Shown in pieces: positions 26,928 through 36,116 of a stretch of DNA of 64,000 nt. Position numbers and translations under genes: made by a program. Positions within the stretch are counted from its first letter, which is position 1. Every line of letters starts with the position of its first letter. The DNA is from Planctomycetia bacterium (GTDB lineage: Bacteria; Planctomycetota; Planctomycetia; Gemmatales; HRBIN36): positions 1 through 64,000 of the forward strand of contig JAEUIE010000008.1 in NCBI GenBank assembly GCA_016795155.1, written 5' to 3'. The notes below the pieces were generated by a model. It searched no databases. It worked only from the letters and a program-made list of their open reading frames with translations, and was not told where the DNA came from.

Positions 26928-27366
26928 GGGACACTCCTTCAATAAAAATGTTTTGGGCTACGGTGAATTACTATTTATAAACAAAAGCTTACGTTATCGC
27001 AATAAAAAATACAAAATATCTTAACTAATCCTGAGATTTCAAATGCGAGTTCATTTTAATCCAACCATCTCCTGTCCAGACTGAGGAAAGAATACGAAGA
27101 CCATTTTGTTGATTACCCTAAGTCAGGTCAGCTCCGCTTGATTGTATCAGATTTCTCTTTGATTGTTCCCAGTCGCTATCATTCCTCTCGGAATTGGACA
27201 GTAGTTCCAACCTGCTTTAACGACATCCTGTTGTCACACTCCCAATTTGCAGGTGGACACCGGGGCTTTCGCTCCTATCCTTTTCTCTGTTACTGTGAGG
27301 AATTGATGAACTCACGGGCTCTAGACCCGTTACCTCTTCGTCTCCACGCTATTAGGACCGCTCGCA
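26928..27366. other. Intergenic region between flp and hppA
   Basis: A 439-base divergent gap. The part next to flp (26950-27060) is very AT-rich and should hold its promoter, though I cannot fix the boxes. Near hppA there is a small inverted repeat, ACGGG-CTCTAGA-CCCGT, at about 27313-27332, in what would be the hppA leader. No gene is convincing here; the open frame at 27138-27374 has no ribosome-binding site and overlaps the hppA start. Confidence 0.5.
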
Positions 27367-29862
27367 ATGATTGATTTTACCCGGCGCGTACCTGCCAACT
27401 CGCGTACGCTCAAGAACCTTCTCTGTTTTCTGACGGTGATCGTCCTTCTGCTTACCCAGGCCACTCCTGCTGTTGCAGGCGAAGCTGATTTGATCATCCC
27501 TCCGCTCGATTCCGTGACCTTCCTCGGTTTGGGCGGCAAAACGCTGCTCTACGCAGGCCTGGTCGTCTCGGCCCTGGGCCTGTTCTTCGGATTGTGGATT
27601 TACTCGCAACTCAAGAACATGCCCGTACACCAGTCCATGCGGGAAGTTTCTGAACTCATCTACGAAACCTGCAAAACTTACCTTCTCACCCAGGGCAAGT
27701 TCCTCGCCATCCTCTGGATCTTCATCGCTGTCGTCATCGGCTACTACTTCAGTTCACTGGCCCATTACGTTGATCCTGCCACCAAGAAGGAACAGACAGG
27801 CTTTCCCACGAACATCGTCGCCATCATCCTCGGCTTCAGCGTAATCGGTATCCTGGGCAGCTACCTCGTTGCATGGTTCGGCATCCGCGTTAACACCTTC
27901 GCCAACTCCCGTACTTCGTTCGCCGCCCTCACTGGCAAAGCCTATCCCTGCTATGCCATACCCCTCAAAGCAGGTATGAGCATCGGCATGCTGCTGATCT
28001 CTGTCGAACTGCTTCTGATGCTCATCATCCTGATGTTCGTGCCTGGTGAATATGCCGGCCCCTGTTTCATTGGCTTCGCGATCGGCGAGTCGCTCGGCGC
28101 TGCTGCCTTGCGAGTAGCGGGTGGTATCTTCACCAAGATCGCTGACATCGGCGCTGACCTGATGAAAATCGTTTTCAAGATCAAGGAAGACGATGCCCGT
28201 AACCCCGGTGTGATTGCAGACTGCACCGGCGACAACGCTGGCGATTCGGTCGGCCCCTCCGCAGATGGTTTCGAAACCTACGGCGTGACGGGCGTCGCTC
28301 TCATCAGCTTCATTCTGCTGGCTGTCAAAAGCCCCACCATCCAGGTTCAACTTCTCGTCTGGATTTTCATGATGCGTGTCATGATGGTGCTGGCTTCGCT
28401 CGGCTCCTACTACATCAACGAAGCCATTGCCAAGGGTAAGTATGGCGAAGCCAAGGACTTCAATTACGAAGCTCCGCTGACCTTCCTCGTCTGGCTGACT
28501 TCGATCGTTTCGGTCTTGCTTACCTTTGCACTCTCCTGGCTGCTCATCAGAGAACTGGGGGATGGTACCATGTGGTGGAAACTCTCCGCTATCATCTCCT
28601 GCGGTACCCTGGCTGGGGCGATCATCCCTGAACTCGTGAAGGTCTTCACCTCGGTCGAATCTTCTCACGTGAAGGAAGTCGTCACCTCCTCGCGGGAAGG
28701 TGGTGCTTCATTGAACATTCTCTCCGGCCTCGTGGCAGGTAACTTCAGTGCCTATTGGCTGGGGATGGCAATCGTTGCCCTGATGGGTGTTGCCTTCTTC
28801 ATCAGCATGGAAGGACTCGAAGCCCAGCTCAAGATGTTCGCCCCCGCGGTGTTCGCCTTCGGATTGGTGGCGTTTGGCTTCCTCGGCATGGGCCCGGTTA
28901 CTATTGCTGTCGATAGCTATGGCCCGGTGACTGATAACGCTCAGTCCGTCTATGAGCTTTCCAACATCGAGTCGATTCCCAACATCAAGGACGATGTCAA
29001 GAAGAACTTTGGCTTCGACCCCAATTTCGATGTGGCCAAGGAGAACCTCGAAAAGAATGATGGTGCGGGCAATACTTTCAAGGCTACTGCCAAGCCGGTG
29101 TTGATTGGTACCGCGGTGGTGGGTGCCACGACCATGATCTTCTCCATCATCGTGACGCTGACTGAAGGCCTGAAGCCTGAATTTGTCAAGTACCTGTCGA
29201 TCCTGAATGCTCCGTTCCTGCTGGGTCTGATCACCGGCGGTGCAGTGATCTACTGGTTCACCGGTGCTTCGATGCAGGCCGTGACCACCGGAGCTTACCG
29301 TGCCGTGGAGTTCATCAAGAAAAACATCAGACTCGATGATTCTGTCAAGAAGGCATCCACCGAAGACAGCAAGAAAGTGGTGGAAATCTGCACCCAGTAT
29401 GCCCAGGCGGGTATGTTCAACATCTTCCTGACGGTCTTCTTCTCCGCCCTCGGCTTCGCCTTCCTGGACGAGTTCTTCTTCATTGGCTACCTGATTTCCA
29501 TCGCACTCTTCGGTTTGTACCAGGCTATCTTCATGGCCAACGCCGGCGGTGCATGGGATAACGCCAAGAAGATTGTCGAAACCGAACTGAAGGCCAAGGG
29601 AACCCCGCTGCACGATGCAACCGTGGTCGGTGATACCGTAGGCGATCCATTCAAGGATACCTCTTCGGTGGCCCTGAACCCGATCATCAAGTTCACCACC
29701 CTCTTTGGCCTGCTGGCTGTCGAATTGGCTGTTTCCATGAAACACAAGCCCGAAACGCTCTCGCTGAGCTACGGTCTGGCAGTCGCATTCATCCTGATCT
29801 CCATGTTCTTCGTGTGGCGCAGTTTCTACGGCATGCGAATCAAGACCGAAGGTGGACACTAG
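27367..29862 (+). CDS. hppA: Membrane-bound ion-pumping pyrophosphatase (divergent clade)
   Basis: Hydrolyses pyrophosphate and pumps protons and/or sodium across the membrane. The 831-residue protein has about sixteen hydrophobic segments. Active-site motifs are ADIGADLMKIV, EDDARNPGVIADCTGDNAGD (with SVGPSADGFETYG after it), FDPNF-like acidic loops, and the late DNAKKIVE and DTVGDPFKDTSS. Classical H+-PPases read DNVGDNVGD at the central motif; the CTGDNAGDSVGP form marks a divergent clade found in Chlorobi, Bacteroidetes and relatives. The string GNTFKATAK has Lys where K+-dependent enzymes have Ala, which suggests potassium independence. The protein is longer than the usual 660-780. The N-terminus (27-aa leader before AGEADLIIPPLDS) may be a cleaved signal. 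A terminator follows. Confidence 0.93.
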   Translation: MIDFTRRVPANSRTLKNLLCFLTVIVLLLTQATPAVAGEADLIIPPLDSVTFLGLGGKTLLYAGLVVSALGLFFGLWIYSQLKNMPVHQSMREVSELIYETCKTYLLTQGKFLAILWIFIAVVIGYYFSSLAHYVDPATKKEQTGFPTNIVAIILGFSVIGILGSYLVAWFGIRVNTFANSRTSFAALTGKAYPCYAIPLKAGMSIGMLLISVELLLMLIILMFVPGEYAGPCFIGFAIGESLGAAALRVAGGIFTKIADIGADLMKIVFKIKEDDARNPGVIADCTGDNAGDSVGPSADGFETYGVTGVALISFILLAVKSPTIQVQLLVWIFMMRVMMVLASLGSYYINEAIAKGKYGEAKDFNYEAPLTFLVWLTSIVSVLLTFALSWLLIRELGDGTMWWKLSAIISCGTLAGAIIPELVKVFTSVESSHVKEVVTSSREGGASLNILSGLVAGNFSAYWLGMAIVALMGVAFFISMEGLEAQLKMFAPAVFAFGLVAFGFLGMGPVTIAVDSYGPVTDNAQSVYELSNIESIPNIKDDVKKNFGFDPNFDVAKENLEKNDGAGNTFKATAKPVLIGTAVVGATTMIFSIIVTLTEGLKPEFVKYLSILNAPFLLGLITGGAVIYWFTGASMQAVTTGAYRAVEFIKKNIRLDDSVKKASTEDSKKVVEICTQYAQAGMFNIFLTVFFSALGFAFLDEFFFIGYLISIALFGLYQAIFMANAGGAWDNAKKIVETELKAKGTPLHDATVVGDTVGDPFKDTSSVALNPIIKFTTLFGLLAVELAVSMKHKPETLSLSYGLAVAFILISMFFVWRSFYGMRIKTEGGH

Positions 29863-29883
29863 TCAATCTTCAGGTTATAAGTA

Positions 29884-29914
29884 AGAGCCTGCGGTGATCC
29901 GCAGGCTCTTTGCC
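29884..29914 (+). terminator. Rho-independent terminator after hppA
   Basis: GAGCCTGCGG paired with CCGCAGGCTC around a loop of four bases, followed by TTTGCCTTT, 22 bases after the hppA stop. Confidence 0.85.
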
Positions 29915-29927
29915 TTTAGAGAAAACC

Positions 29928-30542
29928 ATGTCGTCGCGATTATCCGATGCACTGAGTAACATTACCGAGATTCATGCCCACCTGGCCAAGAGTGAAATCT
30001 ATGCTGGTGTGCAGGCCAAGCCGGTGCTACTCAGCGCGTTCCTGGGACTGACGGCAGCCTGTCTGCAGGATCGAATTATCCCCTCGCCTGATGCCCTGCA
30101 GTTTGTCTGTTTCTGGATTACTACTGCAGGCATCTGTGCCGGCGTTGCTGCCATCGGTGCGGTGATAGCTTATTTCTTTTACGATGATCACCTGGGCAGA
30201 AGACATGCCCGTATTGTCGCCAGCCAACTGGCTCCGAGCCTGGCTGCTGGCGTGTTCCTGGTGTTGGCACTGTTGCCTCATCTGCATCAGTGCATTGGCC
30301 TGTTTCCCGGGTTGTGGGCTATCCTTTATGCACTCGGGCTCTTTTCGGTCCGCCCTTACATGCCCCGTGCAACTGGCTGGGTGGGCTTGTACTTTATCCT
30401 GACAGGAACCCTGCTATTAAACCTGTTGCCCATGGATCAGGTGCCTTCGCCATGGTCGATTGCGGTTATCTTTGCTGCAGGGCAAGCTGGGCTGGCCTTG
30501 GTGTTGTATCGCAATACAGCAAGAGATCTGATTCGTGAGTAA
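29928..30542 (+). CDS. Integral membrane protein of unknown function
   Basis: A 204-residue protein starting at the ATG at 29928; an in-frame ATG at 29910 falls in the preceding terminator and is unlikely. After a short polar N-terminus (MSSRLSDALSNITEIHAHL), about five to six hydrophobic segments are visible, for example FVCFWITTAGICAGVAAIGA and SLAAGVFLVLALLPHLH, then YFILTGTLLLNLLP. No family is recognised. The stop overlaps the start of the next gene by eight bases, a layout typical of translational coupling, so it probably works with the winged-helix regulator that follows, either as a sensor or as its target. Confidence 0.72.
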   Translation: MSSRLSDALSNITEIHAHLAKSEIYAGVQAKPVLLSAFLGLTAACLQDRIIPSPDALQFVCFWITTAGICAGVAAIGAVIAYFFYDDHLGRRHARIVASQLAPSLAAGVFLVLALLPHLHQCIGLFPGLWAILYALGLFSVRPYMPRATGWVGLYFILTGTLLLNLLPMDQVPSPWSIAVIFAAGQAGLALVLYRNTARDLIRE

Positions 30543-30930
30543 GAGACACAAACCAGCGCTGAATCCGGAGCCAGGCCGCTATGCTTACGAAGGCCTGGAT
30601 CGGCTGCTGCACGAACGTGCCCGGCTGGCCATCATGACCTGCCTGATGACCCAGCCTCAAGGGTTGTTGTTTAACGATCTGAAAAAACTCTGCAGCCTGA
30701 CCGATGGCAATTTGAGTCGTCACCTCGAAGCCCTGGCGAAAGCGTCTTACCTTGAAATCTGGCGAAAACAGGAAACCATCCGTTCGCAGACGCTGTACCG
30801 GGTGACGGCACAGGGCAGGGCAGGTTATCTTGAATATCTCAAAGAACTGGAACGTCTGGTGCACGATGCACTACCTACCCGGCAATCCAGTCCGGTCGTG
30901 CAGCCCATGCCGGGCTGGCAGCTTGAATAG
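30535..30930 (+). CDS. Winged-helix transcriptional regulator
   Basis: A 131-residue DNA-binding protein of the MarR/ArsR-like winged-helix group (HTH_34 type). The start is the GTG at 30535, inside the end of the upstream membrane protein gene. The helix-turn-helix reads LLFNDLKKLCSLTDGNLSRHL, with the recognition helix around DGNLSRHLEAL, and the wing follows as YLEIWRKQ, then TLYRVTAQGRAGYLEYL. Such regulators are often encoded next to a membrane protein of unknown function; the overlap here supports co-translation. No ligand-binding domain is present. The effector and target genes are unknown. Confidence 0.85.
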   Translation: MSKRHKPALNPEPGRYAYEGLDRLLHERARLAIMTCLMTQPQGLLFNDLKKLCSLTDGNLSRHLEALAKASYLEIWRKQETIRSQTLYRVTAQGRAGYLEYLKELERLVHDALPTRQSSPVVQPMPGWQLE

Positions 30931-30941
30931 TTCATGCATTT

Positions 30942-30995
30942 CACTCCTGTCTCCTGCATGTTGCACTCCATAACTTGAGTAGATCAACAGGAGTG
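30942..30995 (+). promoter_or_regulatory. Inverted repeat that covers the nuoM ribosome-binding site
   Basis: CACTCCTGT at 30942-30950 is an exact complement of ACAGGAGTG at 30987-30995. The right arm contains AGGAG, the only plausible ribosome-binding site for nuoM (ATG at 31006). If the arms pair in the mRNA the site would be hidden. The 36-base spacer is long, so the pairing is a proposal rather than a certainty. Confidence 0.45.
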
Positions 30996-31005
30996 GGATG
31001 ACTGC

Positions 31006-32895
31006 ATGGTGAACGTCTGGGATGAGCTTGATCTATGGTTGATGACTGCCATCATTGTCATGCCACTGGCATTTGCGTTGGCACTTATTTTTGTTCCGCC
31101 ACGCCGTACCGAGTTTATTCGCTGGTTTACGCTGATAGGCACCCTGGTCACCTTCGTTCTGACCTCGTTTCTGTTTGTCGATTTTCTGCGACTGACTGAT
31201 AACCAGCTCACCAACCCCGATAGAACAGCCCAGCTGCTGCCTGCCCGCGTTGATCTGCATCTTTCGCACTATCGACGCCACGAGCCGGTGGAAAGCAACG
31301 ACCTGCTCGCCCGCAAACCCTGGATCGGCCGTTTTCATATCGAATACTCGCTAGGCGTAGATGGCATCAGCATGGCCATGCTGATGATGTCATCCTCGCT
31401 GTTTATTCTCGCCTTTCTTGCCAGTTGGAAAATAAACAAGGCCGTGCGAGGCTACTGCATCCTGTTCCTGATTCTGGAAACCGGCGTGCTGGGGCTGTTC
31501 CTGGCACTCGATTTCTTCCTCTTCTATGTATTCTTCGAAGCCATGCTGGTGCCGATGTATTTTCTCATTGGTTACTGGGGCGGGCCTCGGAAGGAATACG
31601 CTGCCATCAAGTTCTTTCTCTACACGCTGCTCGGCTCCATCCTGATTCTGATTGCCATGCTGGCGTTGTACTTTGTCGATCTCCGGCCTTACTACAAGAA
31701 CCTGGTAGCGAATGCCCAAGGCAAGGAACGTTTCAGCCCGGAAGCCTTCCGCCGCGATGCCTTCCTGGGGCTGGCAGGCAGCCGCTTCGATGCCGGTGAA
31801 TTTACCGGCCCCATCAACACGTTTGATCTGGTGGTACTGAGTCAAGCTGCGGTTGCTTCTACGCAACTGGAAACCAATATCAGGCACATTCAGAAACAAC
31901 TTCTGGATCGGAGCGAAGATCAGACTCTGCATCAGCAGCTTGAAGTAGCAGAACAGCAAAAACTGCACTGGCAGGCCATGTCGCCTGAATTTCAACTTTT
32001 CTGTTTTCTACTCTTGTTCCTGGGCTTTGCCATCAAGGTACCGATTGTCCCCTTTCATACCTGGCTGCCTGATGCACACGTGGAAGCGCCAACGCCGATC
32101 AGCATGCTGCTTGCCGCCATCCTTCTCAAAACCGGCGCTTACGGCATCGTACGCATTGCCATGCCCATCTGTCCCTGGGCAGCGGAGCAACTTGCCTGGT
32201 TGATCGGGTTGCTGGGCATCATTGCCATCGTTTATGGAGCATTAGTAGCACTGGCACAAACACACTTGAAGCGGCTGATTGCCTACAGTTCCATCAGCCA
32301 CATGGGCTATGTACTGCTTGGGCTGGCAGTCTGGACTACGCCCGATGCAGCACAATACTGGTCGTGGGGCATGAAAGGCGCCATCTTCCAGATGATTGCC
32401 CATGCCATCACCTCAGCTGGCATGTTCTATGTCGCGGGACTGGTCTACGAAAGGCTGGGCCATTACGACCTCAATCGCATGGGTGGGCTGGCAACGCCGA
32501 TGCCGGTCTGGGCATCGCTATCCACCATCATTTTTCTGGGTGCGATGGGCTTGCCGCTCCTTTGTGGATTTGTGGGTGAGTTCTGCGTACTGATTGGCAC
32601 ATGGAATTTCTCACCGTCTGCCTGGCCTTATGCCGGCCAGATTTTCACGATGATTGCAGCAGGCACATTGATTCTTACTGCGGCGTACATTCTGTGGGCC
32701 ATGCAGCGGATGATGCTGGGGGCCCGCAAGGAACATCTGCCTCTCGATGATCTGGATGGCAGGGAAGGATTCATCACCACGGTGCTCGCACTCTGTACGG
32801 TGGTACTGGGTATCTGGCCGATGCTGGTGTTCGATTGGCTCGAACCCACACTGACTGGACTGGTACAACTCCTGGCACAATGCAGCGCTCGTTGA
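31006..32895 (+). CDS. nuoM: NADH-quinone oxidoreductase subunit M, with two insertions
   Basis: A proton-pumping membrane subunit of respiratory complex I. The 629-residue protein has the subunit M landmarks GVDGISMAMLMMSSSLF, FYVFFEAMLVPMYFLIGYWGG (with the conserved Glu), the Lys-containing IKVPIVPFHTWLPDAHVEAP and LIAYSSISHMGYVLLGLA. It is about 120 residues longer than usual. One insertion of ~35 residues follows the second helix (ARVDLHLSHYRRHEPVESND). A second, ~95 residues, lies between LALYFVDLRPYYKN and FQLFCFLLLFLGFAIKVP and looks like a Gln-rich coiled coil (LETNIRHIQKQLLDRSEDQ). nuoN follows 16 bases downstream; nuoL and the other complex I genes are not in this window. Confidence 0.93.
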   Translation: MVNVWDELDLWLMTAIIVMPLAFALALIFVPPRRTEFIRWFTLIGTLVTFVLTSFLFVDFLRLTDNQLTNPDRTAQLLPARVDLHLSHYRRHEPVESNDLLARKPWIGRFHIEYSLGVDGISMAMLMMSSSLFILAFLASWKINKAVRGYCILFLILETGVLGLFLALDFFLFYVFFEAMLVPMYFLIGYWGGPRKEYAAIKFFLYTLLGSILILIAMLALYFVDLRPYYKNLVANAQGKERFSPEAFRRDAFLGLAGSRFDAGEFTGPINTFDLVVLSQAAVASTQLETNIRHIQKQLLDRSEDQTLHQQLEVAEQQKLHWQAMSPEFQLFCFLLLFLGFAIKVPIVPFHTWLPDAHVEAPTPISMLLAAILLKTGAYGIVRIAMPICPWAAEQLAWLIGLLGIIAIVYGALVALAQTHLKRLIAYSSISHMGYVLLGLAVWTTPDAAQYWSWGMKGAIFQMIAHAITSAGMFYVAGLVYERLGHYDLNRMGGLATPMPVWASLSTIIFLGAMGLPLLCGFVGEFCVLIGTWNFSPSAWPYAGQIFTMIAAGTLILTAAYILWAMQRMMLGARKEHLPLDDLDGREGFITTVLALCTVVLGIWPMLVFDWLEPTLTGLVQLLAQCSAR

Positions 32896-32911
32896 CAGGT
32901 TTGGTTTCACC

Positions 32912-34474
32912 ATGCAGCTTGATTTTGTCAATTACCAGACCTTCAGTGATCTGCTCATCCTGGCACCGGAAATCGCCCTGGTCCTGACGATGACTTTGCT
33001 GCTCATTCTGCGCCTGTTTCCAACTTTTGACCGCTGGCACCTGGGCTACTTGTCGCTGATTGCCTGCCTGATGGCACTATTGATCAGTTCGCTGCAATGG
33101 CTGAGCTTTCCGCTGGGTAGTGCTGCAGAGTCGCGAGTTCTGTTCAGTGGCTTGTTGGTATTCGATGGGTTATCCGCCTTTACGCGAATGCTCATACTCG
33201 GCGCCACCTCGCTGTGCATCTTGCTCTCTGTCCTGTCCAAAGTGCCTGATCGGGAAGACTCCGCCGACTTCCATGTTCTCCTGCTCGGTGGCACGCTGGG
33301 TATGTGCCTGATGGCATCCGCTCAGCACTTCCTGATGGTCTATATCTCAATCGAGATGGCCAGCGTACCCAGCTATGTCCTGGCTGGTTTTCTCAAAGGG
33401 AAAAAACAGGGTAGCGAAGCGGCACTCAAATATGTTGTCTATGGCGGGGCATCTACCGGCCTCTTGCTCTATGGCATCAGCCTGCTCTGTGGACGGTTAG
33501 GCACCGGTTATCTGCCCGATGTCTGCATCAGCCTGCAGGCTCTCATGGCTACGGGCGGTATGGATGCACTGAACTGGGTTGCACTGAGCCTGGTGTTTCT
33601 GGGTCTCTCGTTCAAGTTGTCGCTGATTCCCATGCACTTCTGGTGCCCGGATGTCTTCGAAGGAGCCGCAGCAGAAGTGGGCGCTTTCCTCTCGGTTGTT
33701 TCCAAGCTGGCAGCACTGAGTTTAATGGGGCGGCTGATTCTCCTGTTGATGGGAGCACTACCCGGACTGGCCATTGCGAATAACAACTCATGGGCTGTAC
33801 TTGCCCCGGGACTTTCGTGGTTTTTGGTGGTTGTCGCAGCAGCTACGTGCACCTGGGGCAACCTGGCTGCCTATCCGCAAACGCAGCTGAAACGCTTCTG
33901 GGCTTACTCCACCATTGCCCATGCCGGCTACCTGCTGATGCCCCTGGCCTGTCTGACTCGCGAAGGGCTGACAGCAGCACTGGTCTATGCTATCCCGTAC
34001 CTCTTCATGAACATCGGCGTCTTTGCCATCGTCTGCTTTGTCCGCAATGCGACTCATCGTGAAGACATGGCAGTCTTGAGCGGATTATCACGACGCTCAT
34101 CCATCCTCGCCTTCTCACTGGTCGTTCTCGTAATCGGCCTGATTGGCTTGCCTCCCCTGGCAGGCTTTATGGGCAAGTATGAAGTCTTCGCCAGCCTGTT
34201 TACGCATGGCCAGGAAAAACATCGCATCGAGTTGTGGATACTCCTCGGCATCGGCATGCTTAACACGCTCATTGCCCTGGGCTACTATGGTAAGCTTCTG
34301 CGACTGGCATTGTTCGATCAGCCAACTGATGATGCCCCACTGAATATCAGTTTCCGACAGCAACTCTTCGTGCTGATATTGGCACTCTTCGTACTTTTCG
34401 GCATATTCTTCTGGGATGTCATCACGCTCTGGGGATGCCAGTTAGCAGTGAGTGGCTTCCAACGTGCACCCTAA
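32912..34474 (+). CDS. nuoN: NADH-quinone oxidoreductase subunit N
   Basis: A second antiporter-like proton-pumping subunit of complex I. The 520-residue protein has about fourteen membrane segments and the subunit N signatures VLLLGGTLGMCLMASAQHFL, MVYISIEMASVPSYVLAGF (conserved Glu), SEAALKYVVYGGASTG, FKLSLIPMHFWCPDVFEGA (conserved Lys) and LKRFWAYSTIAHAGYLLMPL. The start ATG at 32912 lies 16 bases after the nuoM stop, so the two are one operon. A hairpin terminator between this gene and the convergent pyruvate kinase ends the unit. Confidence 0.94.
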   Translation: MQLDFVNYQTFSDLLILAPEIALVLTMTLLLILRLFPTFDRWHLGYLSLIACLMALLISSLQWLSFPLGSAAESRVLFSGLLVFDGLSAFTRMLILGATSLCILLSVLSKVPDREDSADFHVLLLGGTLGMCLMASAQHFLMVYISIEMASVPSYVLAGFLKGKKQGSEAALKYVVYGGASTGLLLYGISLLCGRLGTGYLPDVCISLQALMATGGMDALNWVALSLVFLGLSFKLSLIPMHFWCPDVFEGAAAEVGAFLSVVSKLAALSLMGRLILLLMGALPGLAIANNNSWAVLAPGLSWFLVVVAAATCTWGNLAAYPQTQLKRFWAYSTIAHAGYLLMPLACLTREGLTAALVYAIPYLFMNIGVFAIVCFVRNATHREDMAVLSGLSRRSSILAFSLVVLVIGLIGLPPLAGFMGKYEVFASLFTHGQEKHRIELWILLGIGMLNTLIALGYYGKLLRLALFDQPTDDAPLNISFRQQLFVLILALFVLFGIFFWDVITLWGCQLAVSGFQRAP

Positions 34475-34506
34475 ATAGCGTATTGATCGCCAAGAGAAGT
34501 TTGCAA

Positions 34507-34536
34507 AAGCCGTGTGACATAATGGTGTCACGGCTT
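34507..34536. terminator. Hairpin between convergent nuoN and pyk
   Basis: AGCCG-TG-TGACA pairs with TGTCA-CGGCT around TAATGG, leaving a two-base bulge. It sits between the two stop codons and can serve both strands, although the T-run is poor on the plus strand and A-rich sequence flanks it on the left. Confidence 0.65.
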
Positions 34537-35986
34537 AACTCACTTCTTGCACCATCACCGTCGTATGTGCACTGTCAGACCATGAAGCGCCGAGCAGGTA
34601 TACCACCCGTTCGCCTTTGGTCAGTAACCCTTCCTTCTTGGCCCATTCGGTCACCTTTTTTACACGTTCCACGGTATCAATAGGTTCAGGGAAATAGACC
34701 GGCACCACGCCCCAGTACAATGCCATCCGCCTCACTTGGGCAATGTCATCCGACAGGCCCAATGTCAGCGTACGGTACCGCTGCTTGGATAAGGCGATAG
34801 CTGCCCGGCCTGTTCGCGTGGTCACAATGACCAGCGAGGCATGTGCCTGGTCGGCCAACACACCTGTAGCCTGCACGGTGGCACGCACCACTTCCGACAA
34901 GGTCCCCTGGCTGCCCTGAAATGCTTCCATGCTCACTGAACTGGAGGGCATGTTCCGCTCGGTCTCCAGGGCAATGCGGTTCATCATCGTCACCGCTTCC
35001 ACCGGATATTGGCCTGATGCCGTTTCTGCAGAGAGCATGATGGCATCGGTGCCATCCAAAATGGCGTTGGCCACATCGGTCACTTCGGCCCGCGTTGGCC
35101 GGTTGCTCAGACGCATCGATTCGAGCATCTGCGTTGCCGTAATCACCGGCACACCCAAAGCCCGGCAACGCTGAATGATGGTCTTCTGCAGCATGGGCAC
35201 CCGTGCCAGATCGACTTCCACCCCCAGATCGCCACGAGCCACCATCACCACATCGGTCAAGCGGATGATATCATCCAGGCAATCGAGTGCTTCCGCCTTC
35301 TCGATCTTGGCTACCACATGAGCAGTACAATTCCGGTCTTTGAGTTCCTGCCTGAGTCTGACGATGTCATCAGGCCTGCGGACAAAACTCATGCCGACAA
35401 AATCGACTTCGTTGGTAGCAGACCAGTCGAGATCTTTCAGGTCTTTTTCAGTCAAACCGCTCAGTTGTAGTTTCGCATTTGGCGAAGCGATGCCCTGCTT
35501 GCTGTAAACCATGCCAGGCAGCGTCACACGAGCTTCCACTTTGTCTTTGGTTTTGCTGATCACTTCCAAGGCAACGCTGCCATCAGCCAGTAATACGTTG
35601 TCCCCTTCGCTGAGGTCATCCACCAGTCCGGTGTAAGAACAGTGAAATTCTCCCGGATTGATGCTCGGTTCTTTCACAAAAAAGACATGTTCACCAAAGT
35701 TGCAGGCAAAGCTGCCTCCCGGAATCTCGCCTAGTCGCAGTTTGGGACCACTTAGATCCTGCAAGATGGGGATCGGCTTGCGAACGGCAGAGGATACATC
35801 CGCCCTGACCCGTTTGAGCACATCAGTGTGCCAATCCCATTTGCCGTGGGCAAAATTCAGTCGAAAAACATCGGCTCCAGCGTGGGCCAGATTGCAGAGC
35901 ATGGGGGTAGTCTCGGAAGCAGGCCCAATCGTGGCAACAATCTTGGTTTTCACCGCGTTCGTCAGTGCATCAATACCGCTGGACAT
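34535..35986 (-). CDS. pyk: Pyruvate kinase
   Basis: The last step of glycolysis: phosphoenolpyruvate plus ADP gives pyruvate and ATP. From the ATG at 35986 the protein has 483 residues, the usual length. Motifs seen are KTKIVATIGPAS at the N-terminus, VFRLNFAHG, ILQDLSGPKLRLG, the catalytic-site region VVAKIEKAEALDCLDDI with the Lys and Glu ligands, VMVARGDLGVEV, and the C-terminal ITATQMLESM and DAIMLSAETASGQYP. The frame is open to 36064, but the ATG at 35986 has GAGG eight bases upstream and places the conserved start correctly. The usual tail domain is present (ASLVIVTTRTGRAAIALSK). Confidence 0.94.
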   Translation of the reverse strand: MSSGIDALTNAVKTKIVATIGPASETTPMLCNLAHAGADVFRLNFAHGKWDWHTDVLKRVRADVSSAVRKPIPILQDLSGPKLRLGEIPGGSFACNFGEHVFFVKEPSINPGEFHCSYTGLVDDLSEGDNVLLADGSVALEVISKTKDKVEARVTLPGMVYSKQGIASPNAKLQLSGLTEKDLKDLDWSATNEVDFVGMSFVRRPDDIVRLRQELKDRNCTAHVVAKIEKAEALDCLDDIIRLTDVVMVARGDLGVEVDLARVPMLQKTIIQRCRALGVPVITATQMLESMRLSNRPTRAEVTDVANAILDGTDAIMLSAETASGQYPVEAVTMMNRIALETERNMPSSSVSMEAFQGSQGTLSEVVRATVQATGVLADQAHASLVIVTTRTGRAAIALSKQRYRTLTLGLSDDIAQVRRMALYWGVVPVYFPEPIDTVERVKKVTEWAKKEGLLTKGERVVYLLGASWSDSAHTTVMVQEVS

Positions 35987-36116
35987 CCCGTTTCCTCGAG
36001 AGAAGATTTCCCGTACATGATTATGGTATGAGAACCATGCACTTCTTCTTTGCATCACTCTCATGAAGTGCCTACAATCGTGTATCTGTTACAACCTTTT
36101 TCTGGGTGAGTTCATC

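Noticed and set aside
28708-29859. A 383-codon open frame on the minus strand, and a 304-codon one at 27754-28668
   Set aside because: Both are antisense to hppA. Their His/Asp/Gln-rich composition is typical of the reverse strand of membrane-protein genes.
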